DNA of 12,313 nt. Origin: an uncultured Campylobacter sp. GTDB lineage: Bacteria; Campylobacterota; Campylobacteria; Campylobacterales; Campylobacteraceae. Below are positions 6,638-12,313 of the stretch, piece after piece. Numbering within the stretch: the first letter of the stretch is position 1; the number at the start of each line of letters is the position of its first letter. The stretch covers positions 1 through 12,313 of the forward strand of contig NZ_CALHHX010000053.1 of NCBI RefSeq assembly GCF_938030685.1, in the 5' to 3' direction. The translations under genes and the position numbers were made by a program. Under the pieces are notes generated by a model. It was not told the DNA's origin. It ran no database searches and worked only from the letters and a program-made list of their open reading frames with translations.

Positions 6638-7561
6638 ATGAGGCACTTTCTTACGTTAAACGATTTTAGCAAGGACGAGATAATCGAAATTTTAAATTTA
6701 GCCTTTGAGATTAAAAAAGAGGCTAAGGCAAGAGATTTTAAGCCGTATTTGAAAGATCAAAAATTAGCGATGATATTTGAAAAAAGTTCGACCAGGACGC
6801 GCGTAAGTTTTGACGTGGGGATGAACGAGCTAGGCGGGCACGCGCTATTTTTAAGCAGTCGCGACATCCAGCTCGGGCGCGGCGAGCAGGTCAAAGACAC
6901 CGCGCGCGTGATTTCGCGAATGTGCGATCTGATCATGGCGCGCGTAAATCGCCACGAGACGTTAATAGAGCTTGCGGAATTTAGCCGCGTGCCGGTGATA
7001 AACGGGCTAAGCGATAAATTTCATCCCGTGCAGTTAATGGCGGATCTAATGACGATCGTGGAGTGCGGCACCCAAATTCCAAATATAAAATCTGCGTACG
7101 TGGGCGACGGTAACAATATGGCTCACTCGTGGCTGATGCTTGCTAGCAAGCTTGGCTTTGAGTTGCGTATTGCGACGCCCATGGGCTACGAGGTCGATCC
7201 GCAAATACTGGCGCAGGCGCAAGAAAATGCTAAAATTTCAGGCGCTAAAATTTTAATAACGAACGATATAAAAGAAGCCGTAGCGGGCGCAAACGTCGTG
7301 ACGACCGATACTTGGGTTTCGATGGGGCAAGAAGCGGAAAAAGAGCAAAGAATTCGCGATTTCGCGGGCTTTTGCGTGGATGAAAGCTTAATGGCTCTAG
7401 CAGGTAGTGGCGCGATCTTTTTGCACTGCCTGCCGGCGTACCGCGGATATGAGGTAAGCGAGGCCGTGTTTGAAGCGCACGCGGATGAAATTTTTGCAGA
7501 GGCGGAAAATCGCCTGCACGCACAAAAAGGCGTTATGGTCTGGCTGGATCAAAAAAGATAA
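6638..7561 (+). CDS. argF: Ornithine carbamoyltransferase
   Basis: ArgF transfers the carbamoyl group from carbamoyl phosphate to ornithine, making citrulline for arginine synthesis in the cytoplasm. The 307 residues are typical. The carbamoyl-phosphate motif SSTRTR is at 50-55. KFHPVQLMADL at about 127-137 holds the conserved H129-P130-x-Q132. GDGNNMAHSW and DTWVSMGQE give the ornithine-side SMG loop, and HCLPAYRGYEV carries the catalytic Cys near the C-terminus. These residues mark an OTCase, not an aspartate or acetylornithine carbamoyltransferase. The ATG has AAGGAG at 6628-6633. The next gene starts 15 bases after the stop, suggesting one transcript with the DUF2603 gene, hemN and the Fe-S protein. 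Confidence 0.96.
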   Translation: MRHFLTLNDFSKDEIIEILNLAFEIKKEAKARDFKPYLKDQKLAMIFEKSSTRTRVSFDVGMNELGGHALFLSSRDIQLGRGEQVKDTARVISRMCDLIMARVNRHETLIELAEFSRVPVINGLSDKFHPVQLMADLMTIVECGTQIPNIKSAYVGDGNNMAHSWLMLASKLGFELRIATPMGYEVDPQILAQAQENAKISGAKILITNDIKEAVAGANVVTTDTWVSMGQEAEKEQRIRDFAGFCVDESLMALAGSGAIFLHCLPAYRGYEVSEAVFEAHADEIFAEAENRLHAQKGVMVWLDQKR

Positions 7562-7576
7562 ATTTTAGGAGAACGC

Positions 7577-8059
7577 ATGGAAGAAAAAGATAAAGCGCTA
7601 AAAAAGATCGACAAAGCGAGCGAATTTTTCGGACTGGATAGCTCGAAAAGGACGGTTTTTGAAATTTCACAGGGCGAGGACAACGAGAAAAAACTCACTC
7701 TAAAAAGCGGCTCGTGGAGCGACGAGGAGCCGTGGTTCGGCATCGACGAAAATAACGAAGTGCATACGATGATCTCGATAAAATCGCTTGCAAATCTCAT
7801 CGCCGCGACCAAAAACGCGATGCAGGAAAATTTTAACCTCAAGCTTGAGCGCTCGATTTTGCAGCATACGCCGGTGGATTTCGGCGACGCGTGGATCGTG
7901 TGTATGGACGAGATCAGAAGGCTTACGGGTGCAAATCCGAATACGAAAAGATTAAACTTAGACGTCGATGCCGTCGTTTCGCGCGTAAAAAACCTACATC
8001 CGAACCTTTTCATCGACATCGAAGAGCTTATCAAAACCAAGGCGGGCGGCCGTGAATAG
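7577..8059 (+). CDS. DUF2603 / UPF0763 family protein (Cj0993c-like)
   Basis: This 160-residue soluble protein belongs, by recognition of sequence and context, to the DUF2603/UPF0763 family, known essentially only from Campylobacterota and without an assigned function. It has a charged helical N-terminus (KDKALKKIDKASEFFGLD), a short acidic strand region including GSWSDEEPWFGIDENNEVHTMISIKSLA (about 45-72, read in two parts), and a helical middle. A C-terminal part follows with NPNTKRLNLDVDAVVSRVK and NLHPNLFIDIEELIK. The ATG has AGGAG at 7566-7570. The stop overlaps the GTG start of hemN by 8 bases, so the two are probably translationally coupled. That and the recalled conservation of the pair in C. 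jejuni hint at a link to HemN, but this is inference. Confidence 0.85.
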   Translation: MEEKDKALKKIDKASEFFGLDSSKRTVFEISQGEDNEKKLTLKSGSWSDEEPWFGIDENNEVHTMISIKSLANLIAATKNAMQENFNLKLERSILQHTPVDFGDAWIVCMDEIRRLTGANPNTKRLNLDVDAVVSRVKNLHPNLFIDIEELIKTKAGGRE

Positions 8060-9416
8060 CATAGACTTCGACGCTTACGCGAAATTTTCGCGTCCCGGAC
8101 CCCGCTACACGAGCTATCCGACCGCTTTGGAATTTAGCGAGAGCTTCAGCTACGACGGGTATCTGAACGAGCTGAAAAATCAGGAAAGCTCCACGCCGCT
8201 GTCGCTTTACTTTCACATGCCGTTTTGCCGCTCCGCCTGTTATTTTTGCGGCTGCAACGTAATCTACACCGGCAAGCGCGACAAGATGGATCGGTATTTG
8301 GACTATATCGAGCGCGAGATGCAAATTTTAAGTGGCGTCGTGGACGGCTCGCGGCAGATCGTGCAGATGCACTTCGGCGGCGGCACGCCTACGTATTTTA
8401 GCGCCGAACAGCTCGCGCGCCACATAAAAAATATCAAAAAATATTTTAAAAGCTTCAGCCCCGAAGCCGAGATCAGCTGCGAGATCGATCCGCGGTTTTT
8501 AAATGCGGAACAGCTCGACGTGCTTGTTTCAAACGGCTTTAACCGCATCAGTTACGGCGTGCAGGACTTCGATCCGCAGGTGCAGAAGGAGATCCATCGC
8601 ATCCAGCCTTTCGAGCTTACGAGGGACGTCATAGCCATGGCGCGCGAGAGGGGGATAAAATCGATAAATATGGATCTGATCTACGGCCTTCCGTATCAGA
8701 GCCTAGCTAGCTTTAAGCGCACGCTAGAGCTTGCACTTTCGCTTGATCCGGACCGCTTTGCGATCTTTAACTACGCGCACGTGCCGTGGATAAAAAAATC
8801 AATGCGTAAATTTGATGAGACGACACTGCCAGAACCGAAGGTGAAGCTTGAAATTTTAAAATTTACCCACGATTTTTTGAGCGCGAACGGATATGAGATG
8901 ATCGGTATGGATCACTACTCAAAGCCCGAAGACGAGCTTCATGCCGCGCTTAAAAACGGCTCGCTGCACCGTAATTTCCAGGGCTACACGACCAAGGGCG
9001 GCGCCGATCTGATCGGCATCGGGCTAACTAGCATCGGCGAGGGCGCGCGCCACTACGCGCAAAATTTCAAAGATATGGACGCTTACGAGGCTGCGATCGA
9101 TGAAGGCAGGCTGCCGTATTGCAGGGGCATTTTGCTAAATGAAGAGGATCTGCTGCGCAAGGAGGTGATTATGGGGCTGATGAGTAATTTTTGCGTCAAT
9201 ATAGAAGCGGTCGAGGAGAAATTTAAGATAAAATTTTTCGAGCATTTCGGCGCGAGCCTAAAGCAGCTTGAGGCGCTAAAGGATTTCGTACAAGTCTCGC
9301 CGCATAGAATTTCAGTAACGCCTACCGGCACGCTTTTGATCCGTAATATCGCGATGTGCTTTGATGAGTATATGGATAAAAATTTGGGCGAAAAGCGCTT
9401 TTCTAAAACCGTCTAA
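8052..9416 (+). CDS. hemN: Oxygen-independent coproporphyrinogen III oxidase (dehydrogenase)
   Basis: HemN is a radical-SAM enzyme that oxidatively decarboxylates two propionates of coproporphyrinogen III to give protoporphyrinogen IX without oxygen. The 454 residues fit genuine HemN (E. coli 457). The N-terminal RPGPRYTSYPTA (about 14-25) is diagnostic of true HemN as opposed to HemW. The cluster motif C59-x3-C63-x2-C66-x-C68 lies in FCRSACYFCGC, GGGTP is at 109-113, and SYGVQDFDPQVQ carries SAM-site residues. A C-terminal HemN_C domain covers roughly 350-430. The start is GTG (8052) with AAGGCGGG upstream, overlapping the DUF2603 gene by 8 bases. The next gene begins 11 bases after the stop. 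An anaerobic-type enzyme suits a microaerophile or anaerobe. Confidence 0.96.
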   Translation: MNSIDFDAYAKFSRPGPRYTSYPTALEFSESFSYDGYLNELKNQESSTPLSLYFHMPFCRSACYFCGCNVIYTGKRDKMDRYLDYIEREMQILSGVVDGSRQIVQMHFGGGTPTYFSAEQLARHIKNIKKYFKSFSPEAEISCEIDPRFLNAEQLDVLVSNGFNRISYGVQDFDPQVQKEIHRIQPFELTRDVIAMARERGIKSINMDLIYGLPYQSLASFKRTLELALSLDPDRFAIFNYAHVPWIKKSMRKFDETTLPEPKVKLEILKFTHDFLSANGYEMIGMDHYSKPEDELHAALKNGSLHRNFQGYTTKGGADLIGIGLTSIGEGARHYAQNFKDMDAYEAAIDEGRLPYCRGILLNEEDLLRKEVIMGLMSNFCVNIEAVEEKFKIKFFEHFGASLKQLEALKDFVQVSPHRISVTPTGTLLIRNIAMCFDEYMDKNLGEKRFSKTV

Positions 9417-9427
9417 GCGGCGCGGCT

Positions 9428-10732
9428 ATGAGTAAGGCAAAGCTTGGAGCGTTCGATTTTGCGGCACTTAGCGAGCGTTGCGTAAAATGTGGTAAATGTA
9501 TCCAAGTCTGCACGGTTCATGGCATTAACGGCGATGAAGTAACGAGCCCGCGCGGATTTGTGGATCTTTTGGGCGCTTACGGCAGGAATGAGCTAAAGCT
9601 TGATAAAAACGCTAAGAAAATTTTTGAAAGCTGCTTTTTATGCACCAACTGCGTAGATATTTGCGGCGAGTCTTTGCCCATAGATACAGCAATCGAGAAT
9701 GTTCGCGCGCGCATTGAGGAAGAATTTGGCATCGCGTGGTACAAAAAAGCTGCGTTTTGGCTGCTTGGGCACCGCAAAGCGCTGGATCTAGCAGCAGCGC
9801 TTGGATACGTGTTTTTTAGCTGTGGCTTTAAGATGCGAAAAGATACGCAAAGCTCTATGTCGCCTAGATTTGGCTTACCAATACTTAAAAAAGAGCGCTT
9901 GTTGCCTGCCCCTGCGAAAAAGAGCTTTATGAACTCTCATGCAGAATTTATCGACAACGGCGGCGAAAAAACTATCGGAATTTTTATAGGCTGCATGGCA
10001 AACTACGCTTACACGGGCGTAGGCGAGGCGATTTTACATATCGCGCGAGCACTAAAGCTAAACGTAAATTTGATGAAGGAACAAGCCTGTTGCGGCGCTC
10101 CTGCGTATTTTACGGGAGATTTTGCGGCGGTTGAACGCGTGGCAAAATTTAATATAGTATATTTCGAAAAAGCTCTGCCTGCTCTTGATGCGATTATCGT
10201 GCCCGAGGCTACGTGCTCTGCGATGCTGCGGGTGGATTACGCGCATTTTTTTGAAAATGAGCCGCAATGGAAAGCCCGTGCGCAAAAGCTTGCGAGTAAA
10301 ATTTTTATGGCGAGCGAATACTTTTATAAATTTACAAACTTAAATGATCTTTTGATGCGCCGCGGCAAAAGGGCTTTAGCGATTACTTATCACGATCCGT
10401 GCCATGCCCGCAAAATGCAGGGTATTTGGAAAGAACCGCGCGGCTTGCTCGCTCAAAACTACGAAATAACCGAGATGGATGAGCCTAATAAATGCTGCGG
10501 ATTTGGCGGTGTGACGATGCAGGCCGAGCGCTACGAGCTCGCGCGCGCAGCGGGATTAGCTAAGGCGCGCGCAATGGCAGATCTGCCTGTGTGCGTAGTT
10601 TCTGCTGAGTGCAGCGCGTGCAGGATGCAGCTAAATAATTCGCTTTCTTTAAGTGGCTCGCAGATGAGGTGCGTAAATCCGCTGGAGCTCATCGCTGAAG
10701 CGCTTGTGAGCGAGGAAAATTCCAATGGATAA
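9428..10732 (+). CDS. Iron-sulfur protein with two 4Fe-4S clusters and two CCG domains (GlpC/GlcF/LutA-like, Cj0991c-like)
   Basis: The 434-residue protein has an N-terminal ferredoxin-like module with C18/C21/C24/C28 (CVKCGKCIQVC) and C69/C72/C75/C79 (CFLCTNCVDIC). Two cysteine-rich CCG domains follow. The first has C189 (IGCM) and CCG at 221-223, with C263. The second has C325 (HDPCHARK), CCG at 356-358, and C395/C398. Such proteins (GlpC, GlcF, LutA/LutE, HdrB/D) pass electrons from a flavin dehydrogenase to quinone or other carriers. A hydrophobic stretch at about 108-131 may sit at the membrane. No flavoprotein partner lies in the window, so the substrate is unknown. It starts 11 bases after hemN with only a poor Shine-Dalgarno, implying coupling. 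A role as electron acceptor for HemN is speculative. Confidence 0.85.
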   Translation: MSKAKLGAFDFAALSERCVKCGKCIQVCTVHGINGDEVTSPRGFVDLLGAYGRNELKLDKNAKKIFESCFLCTNCVDICGESLPIDTAIENVRARIEEEFGIAWYKKAAFWLLGHRKALDLAAALGYVFFSCGFKMRKDTQSSMSPRFGLPILKKERLLPAPAKKSFMNSHAEFIDNGGEKTIGIFIGCMANYAYTGVGEAILHIARALKLNVNLMKEQACCGAPAYFTGDFAAVERVAKFNIVYFEKALPALDAIIVPEATCSAMLRVDYAHFFENEPQWKARAQKLASKIFMASEYFYKFTNLNDLLMRRGKRALAITYHDPCHARKMQGIWKEPRGLLAQNYEITEMDEPNKCCGFGGVTMQAERYELARAAGLAKARAMADLPVCVVSAECSACRMQLNNSLSLSGSQMRCVNPLELIAEALVSEENSNG

Positions 10733-10826
10733 ATTTTGCGTTTTAGAAGCTCCTGCATTTCGCCGGCTTTTTACTCAATTCAAATCCTGGGGTAAAATTC
10801 TGTGCTTTTTAAATTTTGGTTTTTAA
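10725..10826 (+). CDS. Possible coupled small ORF (33 aa)
   Basis: An ATG (10725-10727) overlaps the stop of the iron-sulfur protein gene by 8 bases, the same overlap as between the DUF2603 gene and hemN. GAGGAAAA lies upstream as a ribosome binding site. It encodes 33 residues (MDKFCVLEAPAFRRLFTQF..., ending in FLNFGF), basic in the middle and hydrophobic at the end. It is too short to assign and may be chance; the overlap and ribosome binding site are the only arguments for it. Confidence 0.25.
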   Translation: MDKFCVLEAPAFRRLFTQFKSWGKILCFLNFGF

Positions 10827-11346
10827 AAATTATGATGAAATTTTATCCTTGCAGAGGTTGCGGTCTGCGCTTTTGAGCTTTTGGATATATTAAGCCTGGG
10901 GCAGCGCTTGGTGCGAGCTCATAGGTTTTGCTCTGCGGCGGGGTTGATTAATATGATTTTAAATACTAAAATTTTATAGTTTAGAATTTTAGCTGAGGGA
11001 TTTGCGCAAAATTTTAATGAGTTGAATTGCAAGATGGATTTTGGCAAAATTTTAACTTTATGCGACGTTATTTGAAATTCTAAGGAATTTGCGGCTAATG
11101 GCTGGAATTTTGATTTATTGATTTGCGTGGATTTGCTTGGCGTTGCAGGATTAAAGCGCGAATTTTAAATTTCGTAAAATTTAAAGAATTAGTTACGTAT
11201 GAGCTTCTTGCACTTCGCGGTTCCGACATTGCGGCAAAATTTCTTTTAAAAATGCCAAAGTGCACTATAAAATATATTCATAATTTTTAGCACGAGATAT
11301 TTAGCAAAAAGGCTAAGCTAGCGAGATCATGGATTTAAATTTAATT
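10827..11346. other. Gene-free AT-rich region
   Basis: About 520 bases without a convincing gene. It contains many AAAATTTTA-type strings, a weak 8-bp inverted repeat CTAAAATT/AATTTTAG (10966-10973 and 10985-10992), and an imperfect AT inverted repeat near 11162-11190. A TATAAAAT string at 11266-11273 could act as a plus-strand -10, but I see no product downstream. The iron-sulfur gene transcript and the minus-strand small gene converge here, but no strong intrinsic terminator is visible. Confidence 0.5.
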
Positions 11347-11559
11347 TTATTCTTGCTCTTTTGCGTCATCTTCAGAGTCCAGCTTTGCTTCTTCGATCAA
11401 AAGCCTGTTGGCTTCGGTAGCCTTTTTTATCTCGCTTAAGTTTTCTTCTATCTTATTTAGGCGCTTTTCAAGGGTATTTAGACGCTTTTCCGACCGGGAG
11501 ATAAAATAATAAATCAAATAAATCATAAAAACTATGATAATCCAAGGTATGATTTTCAT
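11347..11559 (-). CDS. Small membrane-anchored coiled-coil protein (70 aa)
   Basis: Unrecognised family. The start chosen is the ATG at 11559-11557, which has AAGGAA about 7 bases upstream and puts a hydrophobic segment at the very N-terminus (residues 2-18, KIIPWIIIVFMIYLIYY). A longer frame reaches 11643 but has no ribosome binding site and would run into the tRNA promoter region. After the membrane segment come heptad-like repeats (RSEKRLNTLEKRLNKIEENL and on to about 52) predicted as a coiled coil, then an acidic tail (EDDAKEQE). Single membrane span plus cytosolic coiled coil suggests a scaffold or assembly-type role, but function is unknown. It is divergent from the tRNA-tuf cluster. 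Confidence 0.65.
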   Translation of the reverse strand: MKIIPWIIIVFMIYLIYYFISRSEKRLNTLEKRLNKIEENLSEIKKATEANRLLIEEAKLDSEDDAKEQE

Positions 11560-11636
11560 ATAAAATTCCTTAAAATTTAAAATTGCGCGCATTATAGCAG
11601 AAATTTTATGAAATTTTAAAATAGGCTGTTTTAGCC

Positions 11637-11665
11637 TTGACAATTGGGGATTTTTCGGTTATAAT
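11637..11665 (+). promoter_or_regulatory. Perfect consensus sigma-70 promoter of the tRNA-tuf cluster
   Basis: TTGACA (11637-11642) and TATAAT (11660-11665) are separated by exactly 17 bases. The predicted transcript start is near 11672, about 14 bases before the first tRNA. Campylobacter promoters usually lack a conserved -35, so a full consensus marks a very strong promoter, as expected for stable RNA. Confidence 0.85.
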
Positions 11666-11685
11666 TGCCACTTCAATTTCAAAAT

Positions 11686-11761
11686 GCTGGTGTAGCTCAG
11701 CTGGTAGAGCTACTGCCTTGTAAGCAGTGGGTCGGCGGTTCGATCCCGTCCACCAGCTCCA
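11686..11761 (+). tRNA. tRNA-Thr (anticodon TGT)
   Basis: A 76-base cloverleaf. The acceptor stem GCTGGTG/CACCAGC is perfect, the D stem is GCTC/GAGC, and the anticodon stem ACTGC/GCAGT has loop CTTGTAA giving TGT. The T stem is GGCGG/CCGTC. The CCA end is encoded. Equivalent by position to E. coli thrU. Confidence 0.97.
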
Positions 11762-11797
11762 TTTTTTGTAACAGTGTTTGACCAGATTTCATCAAAG

Positions 11798-11882
<85 letters not shown>

Positions 11883-11894
11883 TGAATTTTTGAT

Positions 11895-11971
11895 GCGGGA
11901 TTAGCTCAGTTGGCTAGAGCATCAGCCTTCCAAGCTGAGGGTCGCGGGTTCGAGCCCCGTTTCCCGCTCCA
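11895..11971 (+). tRNA. tRNA-Gly (anticodon TCC)
   Basis: A 77-base tRNA. The acceptor stem is GCGGGAT/TTCCCGC, the anticodon stem TCAGC/GCTGA has loop CTTCCAA giving TCC, the T arm is GCGGG-TTCGAGC-CCCGT, and CCA is encoded. The last acceptor pair (7-66) is a T-T mismatch, where related tRNA-Gly genes usually have A-T. It occupies the place of E. coli glyT. Confidence 0.96.
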
Positions 11972-12084
11972 CCATTTAGGTTTACTGGGAGCTGTAAAAC
12001 TTAACTGCTTTTATATGCTTACATAATCTAAATTTTGGTCGCATTGTTGGGTATTGGTAGCGATTTCTCTTTGCCTGAGTTTAG

Positions 12085-12159
<75 letters not shown>

Positions 12160-12215
12160 TAAAATAGAGTCGCTTAGTTTGTTGTGTAATCCACAAATCA
12201 ATAACGGAGGATATG

Positions 12216-12313
12216 ATGGCTAAAGAAAAATTTAATCGTAACAAGCCACACGTAAACATTGGTACCATCGGTCACGTTGACCATGGTAAGACTACTTTGA
12301 CAGCTGCTATTTC
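12216..12313 (+). CDS. tuf: Elongation factor Tu, N-terminal part (runs off the right edge)
   Basis: EF-Tu brings aminoacyl-tRNA to the ribosomal A site as a GTP complex. The 32 visible codons begin MAKEKFNRNKPHVNIGTIG and contain the P-loop GHVDHGKTT (GxxxxGKT). Two adjacent ATG codons are in frame (12213 and 12216). The second is preferred because GGAGG (12206-12210) is then 5 bases away, and EF-Tu normally begins MAKEKF. Codon use looks plainer than in neighbours, as in highly expressed genes. It probably shares transcripts with the four upstream tRNAs; no strong separate promoter is evident in 12160-12205. Confidence 0.97.
   Translation, partial: MAKEKFNRNKPHVNIGTIGHVDHGKTTLTAAI

Noticed and set aside
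7549..8040. 163-codon minus-strand frame antisense to the DUF2603 gene
   Set aside because: Shadow of a real gene with family match, good ribosome binding site and operon position on the plus strand; the antisense peptide is serine/phenylalanine-rich, typical of shadows.
11208..11264. 7-bp inverted repeat TGCACTT/AAGTGCA as a regulatory hairpin
   Set aside because: Short arms with a 42-base loop and no neighbouring gene; expected by chance.
11329..11439. 36-codon plus-strand frame beginning MDLNLILFLL downstream of a TATAAAAT string
   Set aside because: Antisense to the better-supported coiled-coil gene; hydrophobic start arises from AT-rich DNA, and no good ribosome binding spacing is seen.

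Overview
The window looks like a core chromosomal stretch of a Campylobacter-type epsilonproteobacterium (Campylobacterota). Three things point there. Non-coding DNA, and many Glu-Ile-Leu codon runs, are saturated with AAATTTTA-type strings. The gene order (Fe-S protein, hemN, UPF0763/DUF2603 gene, argF, hemB, divergent ribA, rsmG) matches, from memory, the Cj0991c-Cj0997 neighbourhood of C. jejuni. A DUF2603 gene, typical of this group, is also present. Base composition is clearly richer in GC than C. jejuni, suggesting a higher-GC oral or commensal species such as C. gracilis; that species call is an inference.

Layout, left to right. Bases 230-2990 (minus strand) hold three separately transcribed genes: an unrecognised membrane protein, a Kbp/YgaU-type BON-LysM protein with a strong hairpin terminator, and a divergent ClC-family chloride transporter. 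Bases 2991-3559 have no gene, but most of the stretch (about 3071-3551) is a very degenerate tandem repeat with a period near 37 bp. Bases 3560-5440 (minus strand) are a tightly coupled operon, ribA > rsmG > a small zinc-ribbon membrane protein > an unrecognised 180-residue protein, with every junction overlapping by 1-4 bases. ribA and hemB diverge from a 63-bp gap whose core is a near-perfect 25-bp palindrome covering both -10 elements.

Bases 5504-10732 (plus strand) carry hemB, then argF > DUF2603 gene > hemN > a two-CCG-domain iron-sulfur protein, possibly followed by a 33-codon coupled ORF. HemB (porphobilinogen synthase) and HemN (oxygen-independent coproporphyrinogen III dehydrogenase) both serve heme synthesis. 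ArgF makes citrulline for arginine, and RibA starts riboflavin synthesis. About 0.5 kb without a clear gene follows, then a small minus-strand membrane-anchored coiled-coil protein.

The right end is the translation cluster tRNA-Thr(TGT), tRNA-Tyr(GTA), tRNA-Gly(TCC), tRNA-Thr(GGT), tuf, in the same order as thrU-tyrU-glyT-thrT-tufB of E. coli. It is driven by a perfect consensus sigma-70 promoter (TTGACA, 17 bp, TATAAT). tuf runs off the right edge.

I found no CRISPR array, transposase, integrase, phage gene or defence system. The least explained items are the 37-bp degenerate repeat tract, the ribA/hemB palindrome, a long-looped hairpin before argF, and coding-like debris at the extreme left.
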